In this document: positions 48,954 through 61,599 of the stretch, in pieces | Layout: every line of letters begins with the position of its first letter | Position numbering within the stretch: position 1 is the stretch's first letter | Source of the DNA: Epiperipatus broadwayi | Taxonomy: Eukaryota; Onychophora; Udeonychophora; Euonychophora; Peripatidae | Length of the DNA stretch: 64,000 nucleotides | Assembly: GCA_028023455.1 (NCBI GenBank) | Contig: JAQFVV010012992.1 | Location: 214,648-278,647, forward strand | Direction: 5' to 3' | Notes under the pieces: model-generated | Told to the model about the DNA's origin: nothing | What the model saw: only the letters and a program-made list of their open reading frames with translations | Databases searched by the model: none | Position numbers and translations under genes: made by a program

Positions 48954-49724
48954 TAATAATAATCAGAAAATAATAAATTCTTACAACAGCTATATAAGTA
49001 TCAAATTTTTTATATACATAAAAAACTTTTTTCACCACCTGATTTGATGCCTTTTCAAATATTAATAATCTATTACGTTAATGAACTATTACAGACATAA
49101 AACCATCTAGTGTTAATAATAAAATTGTCCGGGTTAGCGGGTTCGCTTCCCGGCTGATGCTATGACACATAGGAAAAACAGCCAATACAAATATAAATCA
49201 TTAAACCAAATCAAAACTTACATATAAATCCAGGAATTACAAAATAATTGATTATATTATAACAATATAATAAATAAATAAATTACATGCATTTTTTATC
49301 TTTATATATATGTCAATTTATATATGTTTCATAATATAATATGAAACATATTATATTAAAAATGATTTAAATAATTGTATGAATATTTATAAGATTTCTA
49401 TAAATTTGGTTAATAACTGGTTAATTAAAAATGAATGGAAAATTATATAAATTGACATATATATAAATATAAAAAAATGCATGTTATTTATTTATTATAT
49501 TGTTATGATATAGTTAATTGTTTTGTAATTACTGGATTTATATGTAGGTTTTGATTTGTTTTAATGATTTATATTTGTATTGGTTATTTTAATTCCATTA
49601 TTGAACACTAGATGGTTTTATGTCTGTAATGGTTCATTAAAGTAATAGATTATAAACATTTGAAAGGGCACCAAATCAGGTGCTGACATAAATGTTGTAA
49701 GAATTTATTATTTTCTTATTATTA
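48954..49724. repeat. Large fold-back with asymmetric GC-rich insert in one arm
   Basis: The left arm begins taataataatcagaaaataataaattc. The right arm ends gaatttattattttcttattatta. Both arms share the blocks for tctattac.ttaatgaac.attacagacataaaaccatctagtgtt, ccaatacaaatataaatcatta and catgcattttt. The left arm alone carries about 55 bp (49,127-49,182) including cgggttcgcttcccggctgatg, and another block of about 45 bp. It is a non-coding fold-back element, related over part of its length to 50.9-51.4 kb. Confidence 0.75.
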
Positions 49725-50039
49725 CTTTATGGAAGAACAGCATAAAGATATTTATTCTTTTCTAATTTGATTATTAATTTTAATAAACATATTCTAAGAC
49801 TTGAATACTTATATAATGAACAGAATTATTGAGACTGCAAAACACAAAGTGAAGTATGATATATATATAAAAGTTGGAGCCAATAATGACTGAAAATGAA
49901 ATACATGGCTGAAAAAGAAATAGATATCAATAATATTACTAAAATAATAGAAGGTTAAGCTGGACATGTTGCAAATAGAAGTGATCATAGATAGTCAACT
50001 GTTAATACTAAATCAGATATCAAAAGATTTTATGAAAAA

Positions 50040-50250
50040 TAGAAAGAGACTCATGGGAGATTGTTAGCTGGATAGATAAAAAATAGATAAACAGAGAAAT
50101 AATAGACTGATAGATAAAGAGATATGCCAGCCAGGTGATGTCAAGCAAGTAGATCAACATGTAAATATGTAGAAGAGCATATAGGTAGGGCCACATATAG
50201 ATAAAGATAGATGGATGGTTGGATGAATGAATGGGTGGATAAATAGCTAA
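50040..50250. repeat. Degenerate GATA/GGAT repeat
   Basis: Irregular gataga, ggatgg and gatgaatg units. The open minus-strand frame across it (50,020-50,286) is a product of the low-complexity sequence. Confidence 0.65.
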
Positions 50251-50489
50251 AATATACATATATGTGAGTATGATGAATGAAATCATTTAACACCTTCTAT
50301 TAATTCTTTATAAAAATAAGACGTTCTATATAATAGCCACTTATAAATTGTGCACTGTGATAATACAAACTGAGAGGACATTGGCCTCAGCCTTACTTAG
50401 ATATATATATATCATATTTCTATTTATTTTTATTTTAAAAAGCAAAAGTTGAAATTCAGCCAATTTTTTAATGTAATAAGCACACATAG

Positions 50490-51400
50490 TCAAGCGTTGT
50501 CCCGGGTTCGCTTCCAGGCCGATGCTTTGACACATAAAAAAAAAACAACACACATATAATTATATTTTGAATAAGCAAAAAGTATAATCAAATCTTTTTA
50601 TAAAGTTTATTATTAGTGAATATATATATGTATCGGTAAAGAGATTGTAATTTACTTTATTAAATTCAAATTAATTAATGTTTTGCCATTTACACGATTT
50701 CACAAATATTTCTATTCAAATATAAACTTTATTCTATTTTATTAATTGAATAAAATATTATACAATATAGCCAATCAGGTAATTAATACATTAAAGAGCT
50801 ATACTTTAAAAATTAGTCTGGTGTAGCTATTGTATTATCATAGTTTACAATTAGAAAGTGGTCATTATATATACAATATACCGTTTAATAAATTATTTTC
50901 ACAATAAACTAACAGAGAAAGATAAAACTTCTTATTAATAATATAAGTTATAGTCTTTAGTTATAACCATTACATACATGGTTATATTATATACATATCT
51001 TTCTCTATACATTTATTATTTAATATATGGATATAAAATAAGTTCTACAAAAAATATTATATGAGAGATACAAATAGAAGATAAATATATGAAACATTAT
51101 ATTAAGTATAATTTAAATATTTATAAAACTTTTAGTTAACAACTGATCAATTAAAAATGAATGGCAAATTATATAAAATAATATATATATAAAGTTGTAT
51201 ATTGTATGTATTATTTTGTTACATAGTCAGTTATTTGAAGTTATATTGGATCTCTATATGAAGGTCTTATTCTATTTTAATGATGTTTATTTTATTATTG
51301 TTGTTATTTTATTTGCATTATAAAACTTTAGATGATGGTTTACTTAACATTCTAAAAAAGCACGAAACCATGTGCCAAAAAAAAAAAAGGTTTTTAAATG
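50490..51400. repeat. Second, diverged member of the 49-kb fold-back family
   Basis: cgggttcgcttccaggccgatgctttgacacat (50,503-50,535) matches the GC-rich insert at 49,139-49,170. The part at 51,100-51,345 shares ttaaaaatgaatgg.aaattatataaa and the surrounding order with 49,425-49,620. The two halves do not pair well with each other, so this copy is rearranged or older. Confidence 0.5.
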
Positions 51401-51775
51401 TGTAATTATTATTAATATATATATATATAGCTGTTGTATATAGTTTTTATTATTTTTTATATGTAATAAACATATAAAAATATATACATAGAGAAACATG
51501 TATACACATATGTACATAACAAAAATTAATGTGTATGCTGTCTTCATTATGATAATCATTTTTAGTAAATAGGATTTCTATATTAAATTTTATTTAAAAT
51601 TTAATTAACATATATGTATACTATGGATGACTTAAACTAGGTGATTTTTATCAACTTCCTTATATAGTGTCTTCCAAATTGAGCATATTTATAATATATA
51701 TGTAAAACATTAGAATAAATTGTAAATTAATAATTTTTATCAATCACTCATTAGTCTAGAGATTATCCAATAATA

Positions 51776-52052
51776 AATATTTCTGTAGTTTAATTTTCAT
51801 TACCATTCTCATGCAAGGTAGGGAATGTTTTCTATCCACTTTTAACAACTTGTGGAGGGATGTTTTTGATCACATGTTTATGATTATATCCCTCCACAAG
51901 GTGTTAAAATTGGATAGAAAACATTCTCTATCTTATTAAAACAGGCAAACCTCATAACAGTTATGAGCAAGCATAAAAAATGGTGATCATGTGATGTTTA
52001 TTCTCTACCTTGCATAAGAGTGGTGTAATAAAAATTAAACTACAGAAATATT
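51776..52052. repeat. MITE-like element with nested inverted repeats, 277 bp
   Basis: The outer arms aatatttctgtagtttaattt and aaattaaactacagaaatatt are inverted copies, continued by atgcaaggtag/ctaccttgcat. Inside are a second pair, gaatgttttctatccacttttaac and gttaaaattggatagaaaacattc, and tgtggaggga/tccctccaca. The right portion includes gtgatcatgtgatgttta, also found at 3983. No coding potential. Confidence 0.8.
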
Positions 52053-52689
52053 ATTAGAATAAATTTCTTTAACATTACTAAGTTATGTAGCATATATTGG
52101 TTAGCAGACTCAGAAATTTTTAAAAGAATTCAAATGAAAGTAAATTTTTTAAATAAAGGAAATTAAAAGCAAATTAAAACAGTTTGTAAAGTTATAATAT
52201 ATAATGAAGTAAGTAATTAAAAATAATGTTTAATTGTATTATACAGAGAAAGAACAACCAGCATAAAAAACTAGAAAGTTTTACAATATGAAAAGTTAAT
52301 AGAAACATTTTTTCTATATGTTTATATTTAAAAAATTAGCTATATGTATAAAGACTATATTATAGATCTATAATTGTAAATGATGGCAGAAGAAAATAGA
52401 TAAATTGTTCATAAATAAGTAGAATTTTGGGATATGAATCAAAATATAAATTGAGAATTACATAAAAATATATATAAAATATGAATGCAGCACTATGATT
52501 CTGGCAGAGATCTGCCATGCTTAGTGCATTATAAAAATCTTGAATATCAACTTTTATTTTTTTGTAATACATAATTACAATGAGTTTATAAAAATAAAAT
52601 ATGAATGAAAATTAAATAATTTTCAAAACTTCTAGTTATTGAGAACAAGAATAGAAGCTTTGAATACCAAGAAAAAGACAAAGTTGATT

Positions 52690-53000
52690 TAAAAATTGGC
52701 TTATTGACACGATTTTTGTAGTGACATGAAAAAGATTATAGAACATTTATTTTTAGATGTAGAATGTTAAAAGAGACAGGGCAAGTTATATGGGGAGTGA
52801 AAGAAAACTAAGGAAAGATTACTGAAAAGCAAATATTTTGTTTTTTAAATATAGGCTTTTATGATAGCAATAGCTTTTATTAAAATGGAGTAGAAGTGAC
52901 TATATTTGATAATTATTAACTGGAAGAAGATAATTTGTGGAAGGGTGTATGACAAAATTTCAGAGGTGGGGAGTGTTTATCTTGACTAATAGAAGCTGTT
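52690..53000 (+). pseudogene. Possible LINE C-terminal scrap
   Basis: The plus strand gives CSDMKKIIEHLFLDVEC in one frame and GQVIWGVKEN in another. This resembles the C..C....IEHLF..C..W region at the end of LINE ORF2. It is short and frameshifted. Confidence 0.3.
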
Positions 53001-53004
53001 TTAC

Positions 53005-54960
53005 ATCACATGAATTGAAAAAATTAAAGCTATATAACTGTATATAATGGATATACTAATGAATGTGCTTTTTTGTTTGGATATGTAAATTAATTTAATG
53101 ATTAAAAAATATAGAATTTTGAGTATTTTAATGCAATGATAAAGTGAAGAATTCTAAAGCTAAACTTATCTGGATCAAAATTCAATCCAGTGCACAAAAA
53201 TACATAATTTCCCAGGCAACCAACCTTCCATTATTTCTCTCAATACAATGAAGAGGTTTATGAAAATCAGATTGTGTATAAAAACTTCAGTAATTTATTT
53301 ATAGAATTTTACACTTCTAATGAATAGACGATCTGTTTTAAATTATTTTCTTTGTATTAGGGAATTTTTTATACTACATAATTTGTTAAAACAAATAAAT
53401 GTTTATCCTTGAATGTTCTATTAAATTATAATTGTTTACAAAAAGTTATTATAATCCAAAATAAAAATAATTAAAAAATCTTATTTAATTACAAAATAAA
53501 TGTACTAGAAAAAAAATCTTATTTTTAATAATATATAAATATTAAAAAAAAAAATTACTCTATAAGTTTCACATGAAGATATATTTTTCTTTACAATTAG
53601 CAGCGAAGTTCCCTTTCCTGCAAGAAAAAGTATATATATATAAGATATAGCTGTATATGATACTAAAATAAATTATTTGGAGAAGAAGAAAAAAATGAAA
53701 GTTAGTTAGTTATAGTGTTTTGTTGTGCATACATTCCAAATTGCTTCAGGCTATAAACATATATATATATATGTGTGTCATAAGATCTCAAAATGTGTAG
53801 AAAATGCCATATTAAAAGTTTGCTAACTTAAATTTGGTATACATAAATAAATATTGAATTCTCTGCCAAGTTGTATAAAAAACCTTGCCAGCTTTTCTTA
53901 TGTGATTGATAAATATTTGGATCTCTAGCTTACCTGATAAAATAGAAATACATGTAATATGAGAGATCAGTCTGTATATTTATGTTAAATAATGATTAGG
54001 AATATCAAAATTTAAATTCCTATTATAATGAAAATGTTAAATCCATTTTTAATTTATTGCAAATATTTCAGCTTAGTTATCAATATTGTATATATGTAAA
54101 CCAAATAAAACACCCATTATAGATTAATTGTAATATTTAACACTAGTACTTAATAGTTTTATTTATTATATATTTATAAAAATGATCAGTTTGTGATGTT
54201 ATGATAATTTTTTTAAAAACTGTGATTTAAATTTTCATTAATTCCTTATCACAAAACACTATGACAAATAATTAATAAATAATGTCATAAATACATTTTT
54301 TTAATAAACTTATTAATATATGCCTTATAAGTGAGAGGTTTGATGTCAAAGTAAAATGCATATAGAGCATAGAAAAATGAATAAGTTCTAAGAAAAAGAA
54401 TTGTCTTGATAGAGTTTTAGCTAATTAAGTTTTTATTTATGAATGAAATAATGATCAAATTTAAATGGTCTTAAAAATCCATAAAGGGACATTCAAAACC
54501 TAATTTAATATAAATAATATTTATCAATAAAATAATTGAACATAATTAATAAATTAAAGCACTGAAGTGAATTACATATCAGGACTTACTATCAGAAATG
54601 TACTATTTTAGTATTAAAACTATGAATTTAGTCTTTTAAAAAAAGTTTGTATACATAGTGTATAATCTTATATAATATAATACTAATTCAATATTAACAG
54701 CACCCAATTTATTTATAAACTTTTTTAGCCATTCCTAAAAAATTAAATTAAGATGACAACTTTCATTCATCTTTTATTCAATCATATATATTTTTATTAT
54801 ACATGTAATTTCGGAATTGATATTCTTTTATGTTAATAAAATAAGATTATTGATAATGTGATGGGATGTATTATGGCTTCTCCTTAAACGAAGTCAAGAA
54901 TATCTCAGCAATTATGCCCAGATAAATCTGGTAGCCACTTTATTTTACATTCCCCACTCT
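53005..54960. other. AT-rich sequence, no supported gene
   Basis: A splice-acceptor-like tactttttcttgcag occurs on the minus strand at about 53,617-53,631, but the following frame closes after six codons. Confidence 0.45.
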
Positions 54961-54964
54961 AAAT

Positions 54965-55210
54965 TTACCCATAATCTGCTCTATCCCATTTCCACAACAT
55001 AATCTTTGTCAACTCTATATACTTTATATCTAAATCCTCCTTATCTTTTCCCAAACCCAGCATAAAAACCAATAATTCACTTTCTGTATAATCACTCTTT
55101 TCATATTTATTTTTCCACAACTTCATTATATGTATCCTTTCTGTTTTCAAACATTTACATTCAATTAACAAATGCCTAATATATATATTGTGCCCTTGTC
55201 TGTAGGTCAT
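54965..55210 (-). pseudogene. Possible LINE C-terminal fragment
   Basis: An 81-codon minus-strand frame with TYRQGHNIYIRHLLIECK and a charged helical tail ending MLWKWDRADYG. The HLL.EC block is typical of the knuckle region at the end of LINE ORF2. The first two cysteines of such a knuckle are missing. The fragment is richer in GC than its surroundings. Confidence 0.4.
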
Positions 55211-55959
55211 AATAAGGTAGATAGGTCAATTACTAAAAAAATTTTAAATTTTAAGTTATATTTGTATGATATATAAATAATAATAGGATAATTAAATTTT
55301 ATAGTACAATTTTAAGCTGAAAATACCTGGTATCTAAAAGTGTAATAGATTATTTAAAAGAAAACAGTTAAATAAAGCTTAATTATATTCTTGCTTATGG
55401 TTGTAAAAGCTGGCCATATAAAATAACACAGCTATAAATATTTTAAAAGTATATTAATAATTTGAGTATAATATTTTAAAACTGATAAATTAAATAAATG
55501 CCATATGTAGTGTTATAATTATATTTAATAGTCAAATTTAATAGAGTATATTTTAAAATAGACTTTAAGATGGTGAGAATTATATTTAGTTCTACAAGTT
55601 TAATTATTTTCCAAATTTTTTTTATAAAATATATCAGTTTTGGTAATTTAGACCGAGACGTAAATAAAAAATCATTTGATAAAGTTAGTAAACATGTGAC
55701 TGTATATTATATACCTTCACACACACGCTTGTTAAAATAATAATAAAGTTTGTGAATTTAAAACTAGATATAATTGCCATCGATCATTAAAGTAAAAGCT
55801 AAGATATTAAATATTATTTTAATAATTGTTTTAAAAGTTTAAATGATTTTGGTAAAATTAAAATTGAATTTAAAAATATTAGTCTAAATAATATTTTGAG
55901 ACATTACGTCATCAATTCTTTATTTTAAATGTCTAGTCTGTTATAAAACTAAAATGTGT

Positions 55960-57050
55960 AAATCTGTTCGCGCTAAAAAGTTAATAACCAATCGACGGAG
56001 GTAAATTAGCAGACAAAAATATAGGAATTATACAGAGCGGGGAGAAGCAATGTGTAAGTGAAAGAGAAAGTAACACATTTTTGTAGCTGATAACACCGTA
56101 GCTGGAAAAGTGATATAAATTTAAAATTTTGTATTTATTCAAAAATTCTTTTGTAACATATAATATATTTTGACTGTATCGATATGGATTGCTAATTTTA
56201 AAAGTTATCTTACCAGGGAAATTTATTCGAATTTAACCAAAAAACCTACAGTAGAGATGGAAGTACAAGGAAAAATACCTAAATTTATTACCGAAGGAAA
56301 AATATTTGGAAATTGTCTTAATACAACTTTATTTATGCTCAACCAGAAACTTATTTTTGTCACTCAAAGAAATATAATTGGGACGCTATATGAGAACTTA
56401 AAAGAGAAGTTATTTGCCGTCAGAAAAAAAATTATGACGCACAGAATTTATAAGGCTACTTTAAAGTTATTTTATTCTTCTCTATGAAAAAATTTAATAT
56501 GCGTTTTATTATAAAGAAAATAATGATAAAGAAAGAATGTTTATCTTTTAAGGGAAAAACATTATTAAAAATGTAGTACCAGAATTTTAAAGTAAAGGAA
56601 AAGTAATAGAACAATATGAAAGTGCTATTATGTATTTTATAGAAAAGGAGCCGAAAAACTTTATCTTATCAGAGAAAAATATTACAAAGTACTCAATGGA
56701 AGAAATGCTTGATTTAGAAAAGATAAAATTAAATTACCTAATGAAAATGGATCCATGGAAACAGAAATTTTATTGAAGATTTGAATAAAAGTACCCAGAA
56801 GATGCATCGGAAAAGTCGCGCGGGAAAATATTAGCAGACAATGGTAGAAGAGAATGTCATGAATTAATAATTATATACAATATTGTGAAAACCAAGGATT
56901 GTTGTCTATGAAGATTTATTAAACAGAGTAGTAATTGTTTTACTTTAAAATAGAACATTAAGTGACTGAAGAAGAAATAAAATATTTTTTTTTTAGCTTA
57001 AATATGAACGGTTCAAGAAAGTCTGGTGAAGAAGTATCGTAAATATAATT
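55960..57050 (+). pseudogene. Unrecognised, decayed coding-like stretch
   Basis: A 105-codon frame (56,170-56,487, first codon TTG in context) includes GKIPKFITEGKIFGN and ENLKEKLFAVRKKIM. An overlapping shifted frame gives KKYNWDAI and ELKREVICRQKKNYDA. Downstream pieces (YPEDASEKSRGKILADNG at about 56,800) are also coding-like. The lysine/glutamate-rich texture could be a decayed gag or a first exon. No family motif is decisive. CpG words (cgacgg, tcgcgcggg) stand out from the background. Confidence 0.3.
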
Positions 57051-57059
57051 TAAATATTT

Positions 57060-60000
57060 TATTAATTTATTTTAAATATAAAATGCTATATTAGATTAGG
57101 GAAAACATATAAACATAAATTTAATAATAATGAGATTTAAATATAATAGCTTAATAGAATGATAGAAATATTGTTTTAAAAATAAAAAAGTATGTATGGA
57201 ATTTTATATCTACAAGAATTAATGGAATGGTGAAGCCTACAGAACACGATCGAGAAGATCAAGATCGTTTTGGTAATTTTGGTATTTATTCATAATGCAT
57301 AATGTATTTTTTTTTAGGTCATATATTGATTAAGAATGATGTGTGAAAGTTTTAAAATTATAAGTACACATTTTATACATTAAAACATATTCTGAGATAA
57401 GAATAATTTTAAATATGCATGCAATAAGTTATTTCAAGTATAATTAATAGTATAAGTTGTCAAAACAATTGTGTGATTCTTTTGAACTTTCATGTAACAA
57501 AGTATTAGATATTTTAAAATAGTTTGTATATGATAAATATACGAGAAAAGTAGTAAAAGATTTTCTTAGAGAACAGCTGTATAGTTTTGAAATAAAATGA
57601 ATTTTATTATTGTTAGAAAGGCAGATAAGAATTTGTTGATGTACTGTATAGAAAAATCTAGAGAAATAAGATCGGATAGTGACTTGGTAGTACTAGTGTA
57701 GAGGAAACCAAGATGATGTTTTGCTAAGAAATAAGAAAAATAAAGTATTTGGATCATAGTTAGTTTGTGTGATTTCAGTATAGCTAACTAAGCCCTATCA
57801 CTGAACACATATATTTTGGACAGTGTCTTTACGTATCGTTTAAACTCTTTGATGTTATATAAAGCTGAAGAAATAGCTTTAGCATCACTCCTATAATAGA
57901 GGTGGGTAGACAGACAAAGCTCACTCCTCTATAGTGTCTTTGAATTCACTGTGCCATTATTGTCAAAGTTTATGACGGATAATATTCTAGTTATTTTGAT
58001 CCTGTGCATCTATTTTCCCTATCCTTGTTTCGTGAATCTGCATCGTCAGAAAGATATTTTTTACAGAAATAATGAATAAAATAGAATCGAGGGTATGTTA
58101 TCGTTTAAGTAAAAATAGTTTATTTACTGGAATGTGTTAGAACTGTGTAATTTTAAAAGTGAAAGTACAAAAGTCATAAAGAGAGAAAGAATCATATAAT
58201 ACAGTTTAAAACCAATTTGGAAACGAATATAAGATTTTTAAAAGAGAAATCTAAAACAAAGTTTTTTTTTTAAGTGATAATAAAATTTGAATATTTTTAT
58301 AATAATATTTAGAAAATAAATATTGCATGTTTGTTAAGAAAATAATTCAATAATGTGTAATAGACACATATATTTGTGCATGGTGTGTTAATAATTGTAA
58401 TTACCATCCGAAGCAAGGCTTGAATGAGTATATTAGATTAATAAGCATTGTATAATGAACAAGAAAACGTAATATCAAATGTAGAAGAATGTTTTTGAAT
58501 CTGTAGGATTCCATATAACTAATATAAAATTAGAGTTTTATGATTTTGTAGAATGTTTACTACGAATGTAATTTTATAAAAATATAATTTTAAAAATAGT
58601 AGGGATATAAAGTATTAGTGATAATTATAAATAAATACATTTTGTAACAAGCTAAACTAAAATAAGAAATCCAATAATAATAATACTGTACTTTCTTAAG
58701 TATTTAAAAGATAAGAATTAACTAGAAAAATAAGTAGAAGTTTAATTTTCATTTTATAAACTAATAAAAATAACTTTGTGATAGGAGAGTAAGGATATCC
58801 AATGTACATAATGTAAAATAGTGTTATTTGTTTATGTTATTAATAAACTTTGTTGTAAATTTATTATAAAGCTTTGTGTCTTCCTTATTATTTCTCCACA
58901 TGGATGCATGATATCACAATACACATTTATAATTGAAACAGACATATAATTTTGCACAAAATAGGTAAACATAAAAGTGTTATAATAATTTTGAAAATTT
59001 ATTTGGATGATAAAATTAAAAGAGCATAGTTATATCATTTATTGGTCATAAGTTGGTTGCCACAATATTAAAATAAATTATATGCTAATGTTACCACACG
59101 TATTTTGTTGTCGGATTATTAAAATACTACCACGTACGTAATTATTTATTTCATTTAGGAAGTAATAAGATTATATTATACTATTATTATTATTATTATT
59201 GTTTATTATTGTTAGTTGCTGCGTAGTGAATTTATGACATAAAATTCCCTTTTCATAGTTTACTACCGTAATTTTAAATCATTTAGAATACAATTTATGA
59301 ACCTGAGATTTGATTTTATTTTATTTATTCTATTTATTTACTTAATCTTATTTAATTGAGCTAGATTATTATTACAAAGAATATTAAGACATGATTATTA
59401 TTTTAATCGTAATGAAAAGAGCTTAGAAAGTCGTAAGAATACTATAAGTTAGTTATTTAGTATAGTAAAAGGGGGAATAGTGTTCTTATGCCATTGAGAT
59501 AGTATCATGTGGATAATATCTCAATGTAGTCTGTCTCGTTCCCCGTGTCGTCACTCCATGTCTCATGAAAATAATAAATATTTATTAATTCATTTACAAA
59601 TATAACTGTACTTGTATTTTAAAAGTTAGAACCAGTAATCATTTTTAATTAACGCTGGATATTTCATTTATTTATTCATTTGTTAGACTGAGCTAGAACC
59701 CGGAATATATTTTAAACACTATATATAAATTTTATGGAGAGGACGTGGACGGAGGAGGAGGGCAGAATATATATATATAATAGCAATGCCATCTAGTGTC
59801 TATATAATTTCATATTTATTGTAGAAGCTATGTGGATCAATTTAATAGATGTATTGATGTAAGAGTTAAGGAACACAAAAATGCTTTCAATTAATTATCT
59901 ATTACATCTCCCAACATATTTATCAGATATAATATACAAATGCTAATTTTGACAATACCAAAATATTAGCAAAATTAGAAAATATGATATACTTACTATG

Positions 60001-60790
60001 CGAGAATATGTGGCAATTCTAAAAAGATCAAAAAGTTTAAATAAATGTGAAGAAATTCAGAACATTTTTATATTATTACTCAGTTTCTAATACTGCTCAT
60101 TAGCAATAAGTTTATTATATTTGTTGGCAAAGACACAATAAGATACAATTACAAGTTTGTTTTCAGTGAATAAAAAGAATATAAAGCACAAACCTCTTGC
60201 TATTTACTATTTTTATAAATCATCATAGCAGCCATCAAGAATATATTAACTCTGATAAAGATGAATGAAATCTTATCAAGACATTGGTGTCTTATTTCTG
60301 TGGAAATTTTTTTCATGTCAGCCTATCTGAACCTTTTAAAGACTTTCAACCACCTGGTTCTGATTATAAGAAATTCTTCCAGTTGTGGACATCTTCTGTA
60401 TAGTGCTCCTTAAGACTTTTTAAAATGTTATCTTTTAACTATAAAAACCTTCTATATAATATATTATTGATTTGACAAAGATGTATGATTTGGTTAATCA
60501 AGAAAGTTTACAGTAATTTTGATTAATGTCATGCTACTTTCACATATCTTTTATTTTAAATTCAAATGACTAATAATTTCAATAATTTAGCATTTATCTA
60601 AATCTTTTATTTAATCAAATTACAATAAAGCATTATTATCAGTCAAAGAGTTTTGTTCCTGTTTGTTAATTGGCATTTAATATCTTAAATATTTTCTATA
60701 TATTTTCTTAATATTTTAACTTATTTTATATCATGTGACCATTTCCTTTGCAGAGTGATAAGACTTCATTGCTTAGGTTTGATTGTATTT
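57060..60790. other. AT-rich region without a supported gene
   Basis: Items seen: an inverted cactcctataatagagg/cctctatagtg pair (57,885-57,945), an attatt run (59,185-59,205), a polypurine aaaagggggaatag followed by TG (about 59,467-59,482), a ttgagatagta/tatctcaa hairpin (59,495-59,526) and a purine run ggacggaggaggagggcag (59,748-59,766). Confidence 0.45.
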
Positions 60791-60803
60791 TATAAAACAT
60801 TTC

Positions 60804-61037
60804 AATTAGAAGGAATTTGAACTCAGACTTTCAAATTCCCTACAGGTATCCACTCCATCTCATACAACCAACATCCATGACCACATACACATGAAAAAGA
60901 TAAATGGTTTCCAATATATGTATTTCATGCCCAAACAGCTCTCATCAGCTGGTCCAGTGGTCATATGTGTTAGTTGTATAAAATGGAGTAGATAGCTGTA
61001 GAGAGCTTAAAAATTTAAGTTCATATCCCTTCTAATT
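60804..61037. repeat. Imperfect fold-back built from tRNA-like sequence
   Basis: The left arm aattagaaggaattt and the right arm cccttctaatta pair. So do ttgaactcagac.ttt/aa.tt.aagttcat, ctacaggtatccactcca/tggagtagatagctgtag and tacaacc/agttgta. On the plus strand tggtccagtgg (60,950-60,960) is A-box-like and aagttcatatccc (61,017-61,029) is B-box-like. The order and words parallel the perfect inverted repeat at 4620-4795, so both belong to one family. Confidence 0.65.
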
Positions 61038-61599
61038 ACATTACATTCAGTATAGATAGGATACTTATATTTAAATAAAACATTTCAACTGTTTCTCTGA
61101 TCATCATTAGTTTTTAATTCCACTGACAACTAACAATGATATATTTCTATTAAAACATAGTCAAAATAAATATAAAATAATAGCAAAACAAGAATTTTAA
61201 AAAGTTGAAGTAATGACTTCACTTTAACCTGGAGATTAAAGACATTTTTATATCAATATTTCTCCAAATTTTTATTCCACAAATACCAATCTAAAATTGT
61301 AACTTAAAATTATACTCATAATTTTCTAAGAACTGGTTTGAGAGTAAAGGCACTTGTTTACGCTTTTTTAATAAATGAAAATTATGTATGAAAATCCATA
61401 TATCATAAACATAAATTATTTGTTTAAATTGTGCAATTCATTAAAAACTACTATATATATATATTTCTTAATAATGCTAATATTTTTGAATAAAAAAATC
61501 TGTATGAACAAATCACGGCAATATTTATGTCATTTCATAGTGTGTCCCCCCTTCCAAAGAATTTCAAATCATTAATTTTACTTGGGGGGTTCTAAGTCT

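Noticed and set aside
50020-50286. 88-codon minus-strand hydrophobic frame
   Set aside because: It is produced by the GATA/GGAT low-complexity repeat.
53585-53635. Terminal exon after tactttttcttgcag on the minus strand
   Set aside because: The acceptor is good, but the open frame closes after six codons in one phase and no partner exon was found.
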